This document shows positions 43,901 to 52,659 of a stretch of DNA of 64,000 bases, piece after piece. The notes under the pieces were generated by a model. The model was not told the DNA's origin. It worked only from the letters and a program-made list of their open reading frames with translations, and did no database searches. A program made the translations under genes and the position numbers. Source of the DNA: Brienomyrus brachyistius (taxonomy: Eukaryota > Chordata > Actinopteri > Osteoglossiformes > Mormyridae); NCBI RefSeq assembly GCF_023856365.1, contig NW_026042458.1, positions 1 through 64,000 on the forward strand, written 5' to 3'. Numbering within the stretch: the stretch's first letter is position 1; every line of letters begins with the position of its first letter.

Positions 43901-46108
43901 AGTCACGAAAATCATGAAAATATAAAGTACACTTTACACACTTCATTTCTTTGAATTGAAATTAATTATATTCATCTACCTTCATACATTAATACAAGAC
44001 ATTATATGATTATAATGTTTGTTATTATCATATAATTTTTATTTAGGTATTATGTAGGTGCAGTTAATGTATAGTGTTACCTGATATATACTAATAAGCA
44101 GTAATACAATAAAAAGAGAGAAGAATGTCAGCTGTTCTCCAAGAAGTTACTGATTTCTTGGATGGCTAGAAGAACATCGATTCAGTTCCCAAAAATCTGT
44201 AAGAACAATTTTTGAGGATCTGTATTTTCCATTGTTATTCTCAAAGGGCTGTCATCATGACTATTTTGCTTTTCAGGTAAAGACTCCAACAGCAGGACTG
44301 TGGTACAGCAGCCTGTGTCTGACACATTGCAGCCAGGAGACTCTGTGAGCCTGCAGTGTACGATAGAGACTGGGAGCTGTGCAGGAGAACACAGTGTTTA
44401 CTGGTTCAGACATGGATCAGGAGAATCCCTTCCTGGAGTCATTTACAGCCCTGGAAACAGCAGTGATGAGTGTGAGAAGAGCCCTGAGGCTGGATCTCCT
44501 ACACGGAGCTGCGTCTACAGCCTCCCCAAGGGGAACCTCAGCCTCTCCGATGCTGGGACTTACTACTGCGCTGTGGCCATGTGTGGGGAGATGCTGTTTG
44601 GGAACGGCACATAGCTGGATATAGATGGTAACACCCAGTGTGGGGAGATGCTGTTTGGGAACGGCACACAGCTGGATATAGATGGTAGCACCCAGTGTGG
44701 AGAGTATATCTGCTTCAAAGTTTTATTTAGCTTATTCTGCTATTAAGACATTTATTTCTTTTTTTAATGTAATGAATTTTCTAATTTAAGTGCTTAAATT
44801 AAATTACACAGATGTTAATTTAATAATTATCCATCCATCCATCCATTTTCCAAACCGCTTATCCTATTGGGTCGCGGGGGGTCCGGAGCCTAATTTAATA
44901 ATTATTTCAAATATTAATATCCATCCATCCATCCATTTTCCAAACCGCTTATCCTATTGGGTCGCGGGGGGTCCGGAGCCTAATTTAATAATTATTTCAA
45001 ATATTAATATAAATTGTTAAAATACAAAATACTAGAAGTTCATGTTAAAAATGGACTATTTACAAAACAACTGCTGTAATGTGTTATCGATTTGATCTTT
45101 AACTAATGTAATGTAAGCAAATGGGAAATGTGTCTCTATATCATTATGCTGAAATCTATCTCTTTGTTACAGGCTTTCAGAAGCTGCTGGATCCTCTTCA
45201 CTCTGGCTTGCTGATAGTTTTATCTTGCAGCATTATTCTGAACGTTGCTCTCATTTGTATAAGATGTAAACTGACCTGTACACACTGTGCAGGTACGCTG
45301 CCCGGCTTTATGCACTCAGAAGGACAAAATGTAGATTTTAACAAATTATAGAAATATAAAATTGTTTTATGATAGATAACATTTTCATATTAAAACCACT
45401 CTTGCAGGTAATACAGTTTTAAAATCCATTATTAAATCTCACCTTATTTATATAAACCTTTTTGTACTGTAAGATTTACATTTTTGTATTATATCTTTCA
45501 TATTTTGCAAAATCTATTGAAATATACATGTTGCAATAAGTTGCATATCAATAACTTTTATTACCAAGATCTCCTTTATAGCAATTTTATTATATATGAT
45601 ATATGAGAACAAATGACACGTATCCAAACATGCACACTTAAATTGACAGAAGTCATTTTTACTTTCATTTTTGAGACAAAAAGGATGTTGATTGCTTGAA
45701 AATTCGGAATGTTATCTGACCACGGTATGATACCGTGCGAAATTAAATAATATATTGATGTGTTATATATTTTAAACAGATGAAAAGAACAGTGATATAT
45801 CAAAAGTGGAATGGTCACGCAAGCAAGTATGTAATAAATATTTCAAATTACAAATCGTCAGTAAAACAAATGAACCTCAGACTGATTTCCATCCTGGGAT
45901 CAGCATTTTAAGTGCTATTTGTGAAAATAGGTAATAGCAAACCGATTTGATCCATCCAATTCTGCCATCTTTGTCTCCACAGTGCCATGACGAGGACACA
46001 CTGAATTACGCTGCCCTGAACCTTAAGAAGCCAAAACCCAGGAGACAGAAGAAAGACGGGAATAATGACACTCTGTATTCTGACCTCCGCTACAGAGATT
46101 ATGAATAA
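34169..46108 (+). CDS. nitr: novel immune-type receptor (V-I-TM-ITIM), six exons
   Basis: Exons: 34169-34202 signal peptide (MFRLFGLLIFI); 34371-34718 V domain; 44277-44627 I domain; 45173-45292 transmembrane; 45780-45826; 45983-46108. All junctions are GT/AG and in phase (342 codons including stop). The V domain has TCFC and DSAVYYC cysteines and a J-like FGNGT end, but LFKQ where an invariant tryptophan is expected. The I domain carries six cysteines, YWFRHGSGES, DAGTYYCAVAMC and a second FGNGT. The transmembrane helix (GLLIVLSCSIILNVALIC) is followed by a cytoplasmic tail with LNYAAL and TLYSDL, ITIM-type tyrosine motifs that recruit phosphatases. Known NITRs are inhibitory or activating receptors on teleost cytotoxic cells. 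A TAG (44612-44614) in the I exon would truncate the product before the membrane segment, so this copy may be a pseudogene or encode only a soluble V-I fragment. A provirus lies antisense in the V-I intron. Confidence 0.88.
34890..34919. repeat. (ATT)n microsatellite
   Basis: About ten ATT units lie in the second NITR intron. Confidence 0.9.
34920..35657. other. NITR intron, repeat scraps
   Basis: TATACAGTATAGGACTGTGC and then AAAAATCTTAAGCAAC near 35040-35085 resembles a Tc1-like end. From 35165 a stretch rich in self-complementary AATTTGAATT/GAATTTCA words may be a MITE without clear ends. Confidence 0.35.
35658..35996 (-). repeat. proviral 3' LTR
   Basis: Element sense: TGTTAGGTTG...TTCCCCAACA. 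A TATAAATAAA box (plus strand 35804-35813) combines a TATA-like and an AATAAA-like motif. It appears identical to 42973-43311. Confidence 0.93.
36174..36691 (-). pseudogene. env: proviral env remnant, mostly deleted
   Basis: The first frame (36691-36368) has an N-terminal hydrophobic signal/anchor segment (VTLGVILVVGLVWLSWLS) and a TNCYVCS motif reminiscent of fish retroviral surface proteins. A second frame (36368-36174) begins with a transmembrane-like run (FLLFFILFFCCFITVI) and a short tail. Only about 170 codons remain of an expected 500-650, the surface-subunit body, cleavage site and fusion region are absent, and the two pieces are out of frame. It cannot supply an entry protein. Confidence 0.75.
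36783..39899 (-). CDS. pol: proviral pol: reverse transcriptase, RNase H, integrase
   Basis: About 1,038 codons are open from the TGA at 39900 to 36783. The first ATG is 39839, but the normal product would be made by readthrough. Reverse transcriptase: PVQKGHTGKWRMVQDLRPVN, FSVPLHP, RLPQGFSESP and the catalytic YVDD (about 200 residues in). RNase H: VYVDGSAS, AELYAV, IYTDSQY and NSFADK, supplying the D-E-D-D residues. Integrase: zinc-binding HX3H and CX2C (HGNTH, CRTC), then VHMDFIEL, IRSDNGTHF and AGLVERTNG for the D-D-E triad, and a C-terminal DNA-binding region. All key residues seem present, so this gene looks intact apart from its upstream stops. Confidence 0.92.
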   Translation of the reverse strand, partial: QIFSTLEEGSCPDLDRLPEGLWSSSPTDVGLVKGFPPYKVIVKSEHRPVVRQYPLKPEAEKGIAPVVQDMLASGILREAPEATCNTPIFPVQKGHTGKWRMVQDLRPVNNIVQHAAPDVPNPHLLLNSLTPDKSYFSVVDLSNAFFSVPLHPDSQHLFGFTYKGKKYTYTRLPQGFSESPHVYTMALRYSMSTCEIPSHSQVLLYVDDILIAADSEQHCKETTLTVLQHLYNTGHKASKQKLQYCKKTVVYLGHNLSQKGRSLLEIRKQAIQEAPKPQTKQQMMSFLGLCNYCREWLPDYAFLVQPLQNLIYGKEMTLKDKIQWTEDGENAFTNLKRMLQTNVTLALPDYQQPFTLCVDANQGYMKAVLTQPFGAKERPLAFYSKRLDAVAAGFPQCLQACAAAAEAVKVSAELVLCHPLILKVPHSVSLILLQTPLPFLTHTRHLTLVSLLLSQPNIELQRCGLLNPSTLLPTAEDGEPHSCKATIEEQTKPRADILQTFIPGSEVVYVDGSASKNDMGKNKVGYAVVTSTEVLEANALPSTCSAQAAELYAVIRACELFKNKSLTIYTDSQYVFAAVHHHARVWKNRGFRTSQGTSLTHTNLLLRLLDVVHLPTHFALCKCKAHQTDDSAETAGNSFADKTAKEAALKQPTLSVADILFIDSDVLCDAQIHAPKIEVQSWIKRGAIQREKVYYMNDKPILPKNLYKTAALVSHGNTHVSTGGMVHIIQQYFYAINFSDYAKQFCRTCLICCKHNAQGNIRPKRGQFPTAEYPFQVVHMDFIELSWSQGKKYCLVIIDTFSKWVEIYPVKHCDAMTVAKCLVSHYFPTYGIPHIIRSDNGTHFVNQTMSLCSQALGFTLKNHCAYHPQSAGLVERTNGTIKTRLRKTVEETKRPWPECLSLVKLWMRITPTPAGLTPFEIVYGRPFPLATEMNDIEKADRENTLADWMRKLLTSQQKHSPSSLPVNSVSTQQDNLQPGDWVLVKVLLRKDWSTPRWDGPYQVLLTTPTAVKIAERPSWIHKSHCKPIKPLSEASATE
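39900..40910 (-). CDS. pro: proviral protease region
   Basis: Same frame as gag, past the TGA. The aspartic protease active site is LCDTGA with the later NLLGRDLM flap/C-terminal motif typical of retroviral proteases. About 170 further codons after the protease have no domain that I recognise. An in-frame TGA at 39900-39902 separates it from the reverse transcriptase; in related viruses pro and pol are continuous, so this stop is probably a mutation. Confidence 0.82.
   Translation of the reverse strand, partial: PPSEAPVTDTIRGKTEVILRKETEVTLQDLLDKEIDLQAVCQLLAERQWETLPSRKLVINGKVYECLCDTGACRTVLTSSPPGVTYSSSVINIKTAGGQTDRHQLTNPVAVKDKETGLECQAQVLISPSCPVNLLGRDLMVQMGISVVATATGMKAIVNEEAYVVQGTTTPQYYWSLDLGGTAQTRELLRKTREKQSPRQAQFMPDDALHVTMWYKDTLGPDYVYDKTFHALQDTCITLQHMYVNPTTGFSAASVILSNKQQAVFRERTPHVSLSKPPQMQWRDVEMFLRDSMHSYNDYQPVSGSCWSYDEKHNVWRFPLGWRVQTTPTTHLKDPT
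40911..42381 (-). pseudogene. gag: proviral gag with frameshift and premature stop
   Basis: An ATG at 42381 begins MGKNQSKQ, an N-terminal glycine fit for myristoylation as in retroviral matrix. This short frame ends near 42268; the main gag frame takes over near a run of seven A (about 42290), so a frameshift is likely. The main frame runs to 41202 through a proline-rich linker (PVPLLPPQIPMIAPAP) and a capsid with a major-homology-like segment (DGEEPEDFMDRMRVVFRGNS). An in-frame TAA at 41199-41201 interrupts it. It then reopens in the same frame into a glycine/arginine-rich nucleocapsid with one zinc knuckle CWTCRKPGHLARNC (CX2CX4HX4C). The gag-pro boundary is an in-frame TGA (40911-40913). 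Product role: virion core protein. Confidence 0.88.
42949..42965 (-). promoter_or_regulatory. primer-binding site complementary to tRNA-Tyr
   Basis: Element sense TGGTCCTTCGAGCCGGA (17 nt) complements the 3' end of eukaryotic tRNA-Tyr as I know it (CCGGCTCGAAGGACCA). It lies seven bases inside the 5' LTR. Confidence 0.75.
42973..43311 (-). repeat. proviral 5' LTR
   Basis: Same 339-bp sequence as the other LTR, with TATA/polyadenylation motif at 43119-43128. It is followed inward by the primer-binding site. Confidence 0.93.
43312..43394. other. NITR intron between provirus and hAT remnant
   Basis: It holds the right-hand GTCCC target duplication and about 75 bp of unassigned DNA. Confidence 0.5.
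43395..43570 (+). pseudogene. hAT transposase C-terminal (dimerisation) fragment
   Basis: The plus strand reads NPLAAAFSAHAERVFSVAGK and then LNHETFEDIMLNKCN, the hallmark end of hAT transposases. Only the terminal region is present, with no terminal repeats, in the NITR V-I intron. Confidence 0.75.
44582..44695 (+). repeat. 57-bp tandem duplication across the I-exon/intron boundary
   Basis: Unit 1 (44582-44638) and unit 2 (44639-44695) differ at few positions. Unit 1 has CACATAG (stop), unit 2 CACACAG (glutamine). The donor is GATG-GTAACA in unit 1 and GATG-GTAGCA in unit 2. Each encodes CGEMLFGNGT. A third unit starts but diverges after TGTGG. Confidence 0.95.
44822..45010 (-). repeat. tandemly duplicated SINE end in NITR intron
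   Basis: About 70 bp of the GGATGGAT-tailed SINE (CCATCCATCC...GGTCCGGAGCC) appears twice, at 44830-44892 and 44922-44992, together with its AT-rich flank (TAATTTAATAATTATTTC). This makes a tandem unit of about 105 bp. Confidence 0.85.
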
Positions 46109-47899
46109 AGATGCTTCTCATTCATGTCAGTCACACAGAGTGTTCAGGGTGTAGCTTTAATAATGTTCAGAGGAGGGCAGGGGAGCCAGTGCTTCTGAGA
46201 CTGAATCACGGGATTTTACGGAGCACCGGTGCTGAGTTTGGTGTCAGTGTGTTTGGGGCGCATTTTTACTGGAAGTGCAAATGTTCAAGCCAGACTGGGG
46301 GCTGAGGGAGGGGGAGAGGGGAGCCACAGAGATTATTTCTTCATGGCATGGGGGGGAATAAGCGGCTTTAATGTTGTGGAAAGGCTGAGTTGCTGCAATC
46401 AGTTCTTTGATGTCACACATGCTTACTTGTCTCCCTTGTGTACCATGCTGAATGGTTTGGGGCAAACGCACAGGGACTGATCGATTATATTAAACAGATG
46501 AAAGAAACTGAATGAAAATTTCAAGTGTTCTTAAATTACGTTTTTCATTTAATTGTGTGTTCTGGATGTATTTTTGAGTATATACATGTACCTGTATATG
46601 TACCTGTATATATACCTGTGTCGTTAATAACGATGTGGATAATTAAGAAAGAGGAGTTTTGTTTCTTGCTCCCTGTCTTGTTACTTGGCTCACAAACATA
46701 CACACACATAGACACACACACAAACATACACAGACACACAAACACACACACACATAGACACACACACACACAAACACACATGCACACATGCACACACACA
46801 CACTGCTACGGCTCTGTAAGAACACTACCATGCTCTTTTGTGTGAGTGGGGTGGGGGGTGTTAAATAAGATGAAAATGACAATGGCTGTACTTTTGTTAT
46901 GTCAGTTGTGTTTCTATAGTCATTGTATCATATTCCACAAGCTTTTTATTCTACAAGATGTACAAGCCAGTCAGTGTATTCAGTGGGGTGTTCAGGAGTC
47001 ATTAGGTTCTGAAAAATGTCTTGCATTTAAAACATAATGTACTTTTGAATACTTAAGTATTTTTAGATGCAAATACTCCAGTACTTTAACTGAAGTAAAA
47101 AATTAACTGAAAAACTTTGAGTATTATTTGACGAGGAGTATCTATACTTAACTCAAGTAGTGAAGTTGTGTACTTTGTCCACCTCTGTCCAAAAGTGACA
47201 TACAGCTGTAAGCTGTTTGGGTTTGTTTGTCTGCTGAGTGCTTCTCTGCAGTGCTGCAGATGTTTCCACTGGTTAGATGCAGCTCAGGAAGACTGACCCA
47301 CTGACTGCACTGTGCTGGACTCACTTTGCAAAGAGTAAAAACCACACAGACAGAACAATATCTGCTTCTTGTAAGACCCTGTTTCCTCTCTACCTCACCC
47401 AGGTCACGCTTTCAAGTATTCAGCCTAAGTTATTTTATCCAAACAAGCCACCATTATTATTCATGCAGCTGGACATTTGACTGGAGCACATGATTGCTAC
47501 ATATCACTACTGTACATGGAACGGAATGTACAGTTTTCACAACAGAACTTTAGAAAAGCAAAATTCTCATCAGTCCACATCTCTAACCATCACACATCCT
47601 AGGGCTCCCATTTATAATGGTACATTTTTGTTTTATTCACATTCTTTTTCATCACACAGATAAACACCATCCATTAATCTTACAGCATGTATCCTGGTCA
47701 GGGTGATGGGGACGACACCACCTATATCGAGTGTGATTTAAGGCCAAGACCTTAAAAGGGAGAGTCAAGACTGAGGCTTGTTACAAGAGCAGTGGGGCAC
47801 AAAACAACAAACAACATCATTATGAATGTAAAATAAATGGATGTATATATAAATATAGGGTAATAATAGAAACAAAAAATAAGAATATATTACATACAG
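46109..47899. other. 3' flank of NITR, simple repeats
   Basis: Probable NITR 3' UTR lies to about 46490 (ATTAAA near 46486). A (CA)n microsatellite is at 46690-46805. A dispersed scrap resembling GAGTATCTATACTTAACTCA lies near 47130-47185. No gene was recognised. Confidence 0.5.
46690..46805. repeat. (CA)n microsatellite, interrupted
   Basis: ACACACA runs are broken by ATAGACACA and ATGCACA variants. Confidence 0.92.
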
Positions 47900-48790
47900 A
47901 GGAATATTATAGGAATATTAAAATTAACTTATACACAATCCTTAACTTATACACAATCCTATTGCATGTAACATTATTGCTCATGTGCCAGATATTAGCC
48001 TCCCAAAGGAAGCTGCCACACAGGGCATAATGCACTGGCTCAATGCAACACTGCACATCAGTGAATAAGGAGGAACAATATTGCAGATCAGCAGCAGATA
48101 GAAACTGTATCAGAAGACAGTGAACAGGGGAAAAGTTCAATGAGCAGAGTGCAGATTATAAAGCCTGACTGCTGTGGGGCCCAATGACCTGCGGTACCGT
48201 TCTGTCACACGCCGGGTGTCTGAGTCTCTTACTGAAGGAGCTGCCCTTACGGGCCTCCATAGTCTGCTGGGGGGGTGAGAGGTGTCACATAAAATTGATG
48301 ACAGCCTTGTTATCAGCCTGCTCTCATCCATCTACTCTACAGTGCCAAGGGACGCTCCTCCCTGATGATGAGAGGAGTCTAAGCATGTGGACATTTGGGA
48401 TAATGTGAGTTCAGAACTGGATGGTCAGCTGTACGACTTCCAGTCTGTAGGCAGACTCATCACCTTCAGTTATGATGGCAAACACAGTAGTATCACCTGC
48501 AAAATTCAGGATCTTCACTGGAGCAGCAGTGATTTGTGTAGAAATTGAAGAGAAGAGGGAGAGCACAGAGCCTGGAGGAGCTCAGTGCTGAGGGTCAGCG
48601 TGTCTGATGTGTGCTGTAAGCATACAGATGTCCTGCATTTGTGGAACATTTTGTTTGTGCTGCTGTTTATATGTGTTGTTGACGCTGCAGTCAGTAATTT
48701 TCCACTAGCAGTCTCACCTCTGCATTTTACAGGAAGACTGACCGACTGAGAGCAGGGTGTTTGTGTCTCTCTTCTCAGTGAGCGAAAACC
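47900..48790 (-). pseudogene. Rex1-like LINE remnant
   Basis: The minus strand has APPGSVLSLFSSIS-type and ILNFAGDTTVFAIITEGDE sequence, the reverse-transcriptase core with the catalytic FADD changed to FAGD. It is followed by the C-terminal ILCDTSHPPSRLWRPVRAAP and RSLGPTAVRLYN. Several frame changes and stops are present. The 3' end lies near 47900. Confidence 0.65.
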
Positions 48791-49843
48791 ACACAACCAT
48801 CAGGTCCTCAGCTCAGGCCCACTGCTTCACTAGAAAAACCACAAAGGGTATTTTTATCTAAAAGTGGGTGAGCAAGTGAGATGTTATTGACAGCATGAAT
48901 TTGTCTACTAACATTTTAAATTCAAACCTAAAAAGCAGTATGTCCAGGATGTCAGTAATTACATTTAGTCAGTATGAACAATTTGGGTGCAATAATATAG
49001 AATAATGTAGAATTTTGCATAATTCAGTTAATACCAGTAAGATACCGATCATTAACACTATAAGGTCATGTTGCTGAATCTCATTGTTAAAGTTAAATGA
49101 ATCTACGCATTTTTATACACACAAGACTGTGCTTAGTTCATCTTTCAGTCAAAATCACACAGTGAGGCAAATCTGACCATCTTAATTGTTTTTGCTTGTG
49201 TGGAATGTGTGGAATGGCATCCCATGCAGGCCTGTGCTCTGTGCTTCCTGGGACAGGTCCCACCCTCTCCAGACCCCGATGAGAATTAGTAGTCGCTGGA
49301 TAAAAGATTGACAAAAGATAAAAATACAAAATCATTCTTGCTGTCTAACCTCTGATTACTGCATGACATTTCTGATTTCTGATAACTGATAAGTAGAAAA
49401 TATGTTTAGTCTCTTGCTTGGTGGTAAGAAAAAAGGAGAACCACAAAGAGCACAGTCATTTTCAAGGTTATTTCTCACTGGTCAGTGTGAAAGGCTGCGT
49501 CATTAATATAACGCGGGCTCAGCACAGTGACTGCACCTGCGCTGCACTGTAGAACACAAGCCAGGCTGCAGACCATCAGCCCTGAAGTTAAAACAGGACT
49601 CGTATGTGTGTCATGTGGTGTTTAATAAAAATTTACAGGACAGAACATAGTGGATTCAGTTCCTTTGCTCTTACACTCCCAGTCCAAAGTGTGGCCACGA
49701 CTGCTGTCAATGCATCTGTCTCTTTTTTCACCTTAATTTTTTCACCTGTGTTATTCACCTTAATATCAAAAGGCTCCAAAGCAGTACAGTAATGCAGAAC
49801 AAATATTGTAACTAACAAGGAAGTGGGGAGGTAATGGACAGAA
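48791..49843. other. no recognised gene
   Basis: A weak SINE-like remnant near 49220-49330 (GGACAGGTCCCACCCTCTCC) was noticed, and nothing else. Confidence 0.35.
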
Positions 49844-50755
49844 GTGTTGGTTTTTGGTAACTCCACTCCTCTGACCTCCACTGTAATTTTAGGTTCCTTG
49901 GAACAATATTGTAAACCAGTCATCACACACCTAGGGGTTAAAGTCGACACCAACCTTAAGTTTGACACTCAGATAAGGTTAGTTGTCAAGTCAAGCTTTT
50001 TACAATTGAGGCAGTTGGCCAAAATAAAGCCAATTCTTTCTAGGCAGCACTTTGAGACAGTAATCCACTCTTTTGTCACTACTAGTTTGGACCACTGTAA
50101 CGCCCTCTATGTTGGGGTTAGAGGCTCCACTATTGTTCACTCCAGAAGGTTCAAAATGCTGCCGCACATGGAAATATGAGCATGTCTCCCCCATTTTAGC
50201 CTCACTCCACTGGCTGCCCGTACATTTAGGATTCATTTTAAAATTCTGTTATTTGCTTTTAAAGCCCTCAGTGGTCTTGCTCCATCTGACCTGTGTGAGC
50301 TGCTTCACCCTTACACCCCCACCCGCTCTCTCAGGTCAGCTGATCAGCTGTTCCTGACGGTTCCTAAGACTCAGCGTGAGCTTAGAGGGGATCGAGCCTT
50401 TGCAGTCGCAGCTCCTAAAATGTGGAATGACTTGCCTTGTCACATTAGAGAGGAATCCCCTCTGTCCGTTTTTAAATCTCTTCTAATCTCTTCTCCTTCA
50501 CCTTTGACACATTGTGAGATGTTAATTTTAATAGTAAATCTTATTTTAATCTTAGCCTTTTCTTTATTAATTAATAGATTTTTTTAAATTTTTATTAATG
50601 GCCTTTTACTCACATGAATGTTTTGGTTTTTATTAAATTTCTTTTACTTCGTTTTTAAGTGTGTGAAATGTTTTTATTTATTCTTTGTGCAGCACTTTGG
50701 TCCATAAGGTGTTAAAGTGCTTTTCAAATAAAGAGCTGGATTGGATTACATTGGA
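49844..50755 (+). pseudogene. L2-like LINE 3' end
   Basis: Blocks HLGVKVDTNLKFDTQIR, SFVTTSLDHCNALYVGV, SPILASLHWLPV and FAVAAPKMWND-type sequence (near 50395-50430) are the region after the reverse-transcriptase core in L2 elements. The 3' UTR ends near 50755 (AATAAAGAGCTGGATTGG). Frames shift twice. Confidence 0.7.
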
Positions 50756-51216
50756 AGATGGCTCAACAAATCTCTTTCACAGAATGTAAAATTCGACAGA
50801 GGGCGCAAGGTGACATTCTGTCAGGGGCCCAGAATTTTTAGCTACACCTCTGTGTTACTGTGTTTTTTTTTGTTCTAGCCATCAATAACTCTGGAGTTGC
50901 TATATCGCCACCTGGGTGGTGAAAAGATCAGACAAAAATATGTACACATGTTACCAACAGTTTGAAATTGAAGTGCAGAGTTAACAGGTTTAATTAATCG
51001 TCCCCACGGATGCCAGTCATGAAATTTGAGAATTGCAAATTAAAACACAGGAAAAAATCAGGAACACTACAAATAAAATATTTAGCAAACACTCAATGTG
51101 CATCCAGGGTGACAAAGGGACAACTGGAGGATGATATGACAATCTGACAGTGACATTCACAGCACTTTATATGTTGCCAAAACAGAAAAGGGGATTAAAA
51201 TCAAGAATCAGAAATC
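50756..51216. other. no recognised gene
   Basis: AT-rich DNA without clear signals. Confidence 0.35.
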
Positions 51217-51229
51217 ATGTATGAGGGTG

Positions 51230-51505
51230 GGGCTGCTTGGTGGTGCAGTGATTAGCACTGTTACCTCCCACCACTGGGACTCAGGTTCGAGTCTCCGCCT
51301 GGGTCACATGTGTGGGGAGTTTGCATGTTCTCTCTTGCTAAATTGGCCGTAGGAGTGCATGTGTGTGTGAATGGTGTGTGAATGTGCCTTGCAATGAGCT
51401 GCCCCCCCGTCCCTGGGTTGTTCCCTGCCTCGTGCACAGATCCTTCCAGGATAGGCTCTGGACCCCCCGCGACCCAGTAGCATAAGCGGTTTAGACAATG
51501 GATGG
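51230..51505 (+). repeat. SINE-like repeat with internal deletion
   Basis: Same family as 10624-10978 but with about 70 bp of the body missing. It is flanked by a perfect 13-bp duplication ATGTATGAGGGTG (51217-51229, 51506-51518). Confidence 0.88.
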
Positions 51506-51518
51506 ATGTATGAGGGTG

Positions 51519-52659
51519 AGTCACAATGACGACAGCTGCTCTGTTGACTTGGTCCCAGGAGTCGTCAGCGTTGGTCTGCCGGGGCCCCCGTCCTGTCTGT
51601 GGAAGCACCCGTCTTGTTGGCTGTTCTCTCTGCCTGGGCCCCTCCTGCTGCCTCACGTTTGGGTTGAAGTGGCCTCCCCAGTGCTTCTGTAAAGCTCTTT
51701 GTGTATCTTAGAAAAGGGCTGTATAAATGTAACATTCATTCATTTATTCAAGGTCCCAGCCAGAAGAGTGCAGTACTACACTGTCCCCCACAGCCTGAAT
51801 CAGCTGGATGTTATAGGATTAAGACACTTCCTGCATTAGGCCATTTACCCTCAGTGTATTTCCATACCCTGACAGGATGGATGACAATACTATGGCCCTA
51901 ATTTTCAATACACAGTTTTCACAGGAGTCTCACCCTCATCCACATTCTCTGCATTCCTTATCTCATGCTTCTTTGCCACCCGCATCTCCTCTGCCTGCTT
52001 TGTCTCATTTTCCCACAATTGAAACACCGTCCAATTTGTCTCTGTTTTAGTTCTACCACATTAGTCCCTGAGCAACCAGTCTGATCCCGTTCCTCTAATT
52101 TCAGATGCATCTGGCCTTATCTGATTGGGACTGAAGCTGCTGTTACTAGGAAAACCACATTCGTCCCACTGGGGCAGGTCTGACACCGCGTCCTTCCCAT
52201 AGTCTCCCATAATTGTTGTACAGAATTTCAGCTGGAGTCTTTCCCAGAAGCAAGTAATTTCACTTTAGCACCTGTTCAGTAAAAGTCAAGTAGGTCTTTA
52301 ATGTTATTTTTAACTTTACACAGTTGAGTATAGTACAGTTACAAAAGAAACTGTTTCCCTCGGACCAAGGTGCTACTTAAATTAACAGAAGACTAACACA
52401 TACCAACCTAGCAACATACTGTATGGTGCATAATGAGCAAAAACTGTGCAAACATTGCAGGACAGTGCAAAAGAGAGGACAACTGACACCAACAGGCACA
52501 AACAGCACAGTAAACCCAGTACTGAGAAGGCGCAGTTTGGTTGTCCAATGAGGGATAGCAATAAAAATAAATAAAAGTAACTGTAAACATGGCGACAATA
52601 AGATAAAAAATAGTAGTTAAATAATAAAGTGTGTTAATGAGTGTAAGTGTGTGTGGTAT
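51519..52659. other. no recognised gene
   Basis: Short open frames only, none with a recognisable domain. Confidence 0.35.

Noticed and set aside
46545..46882. Histidine/threonine or cysteine/valine-rich ORFs
   Set aside because: Translations of the (CA)n microsatellite.
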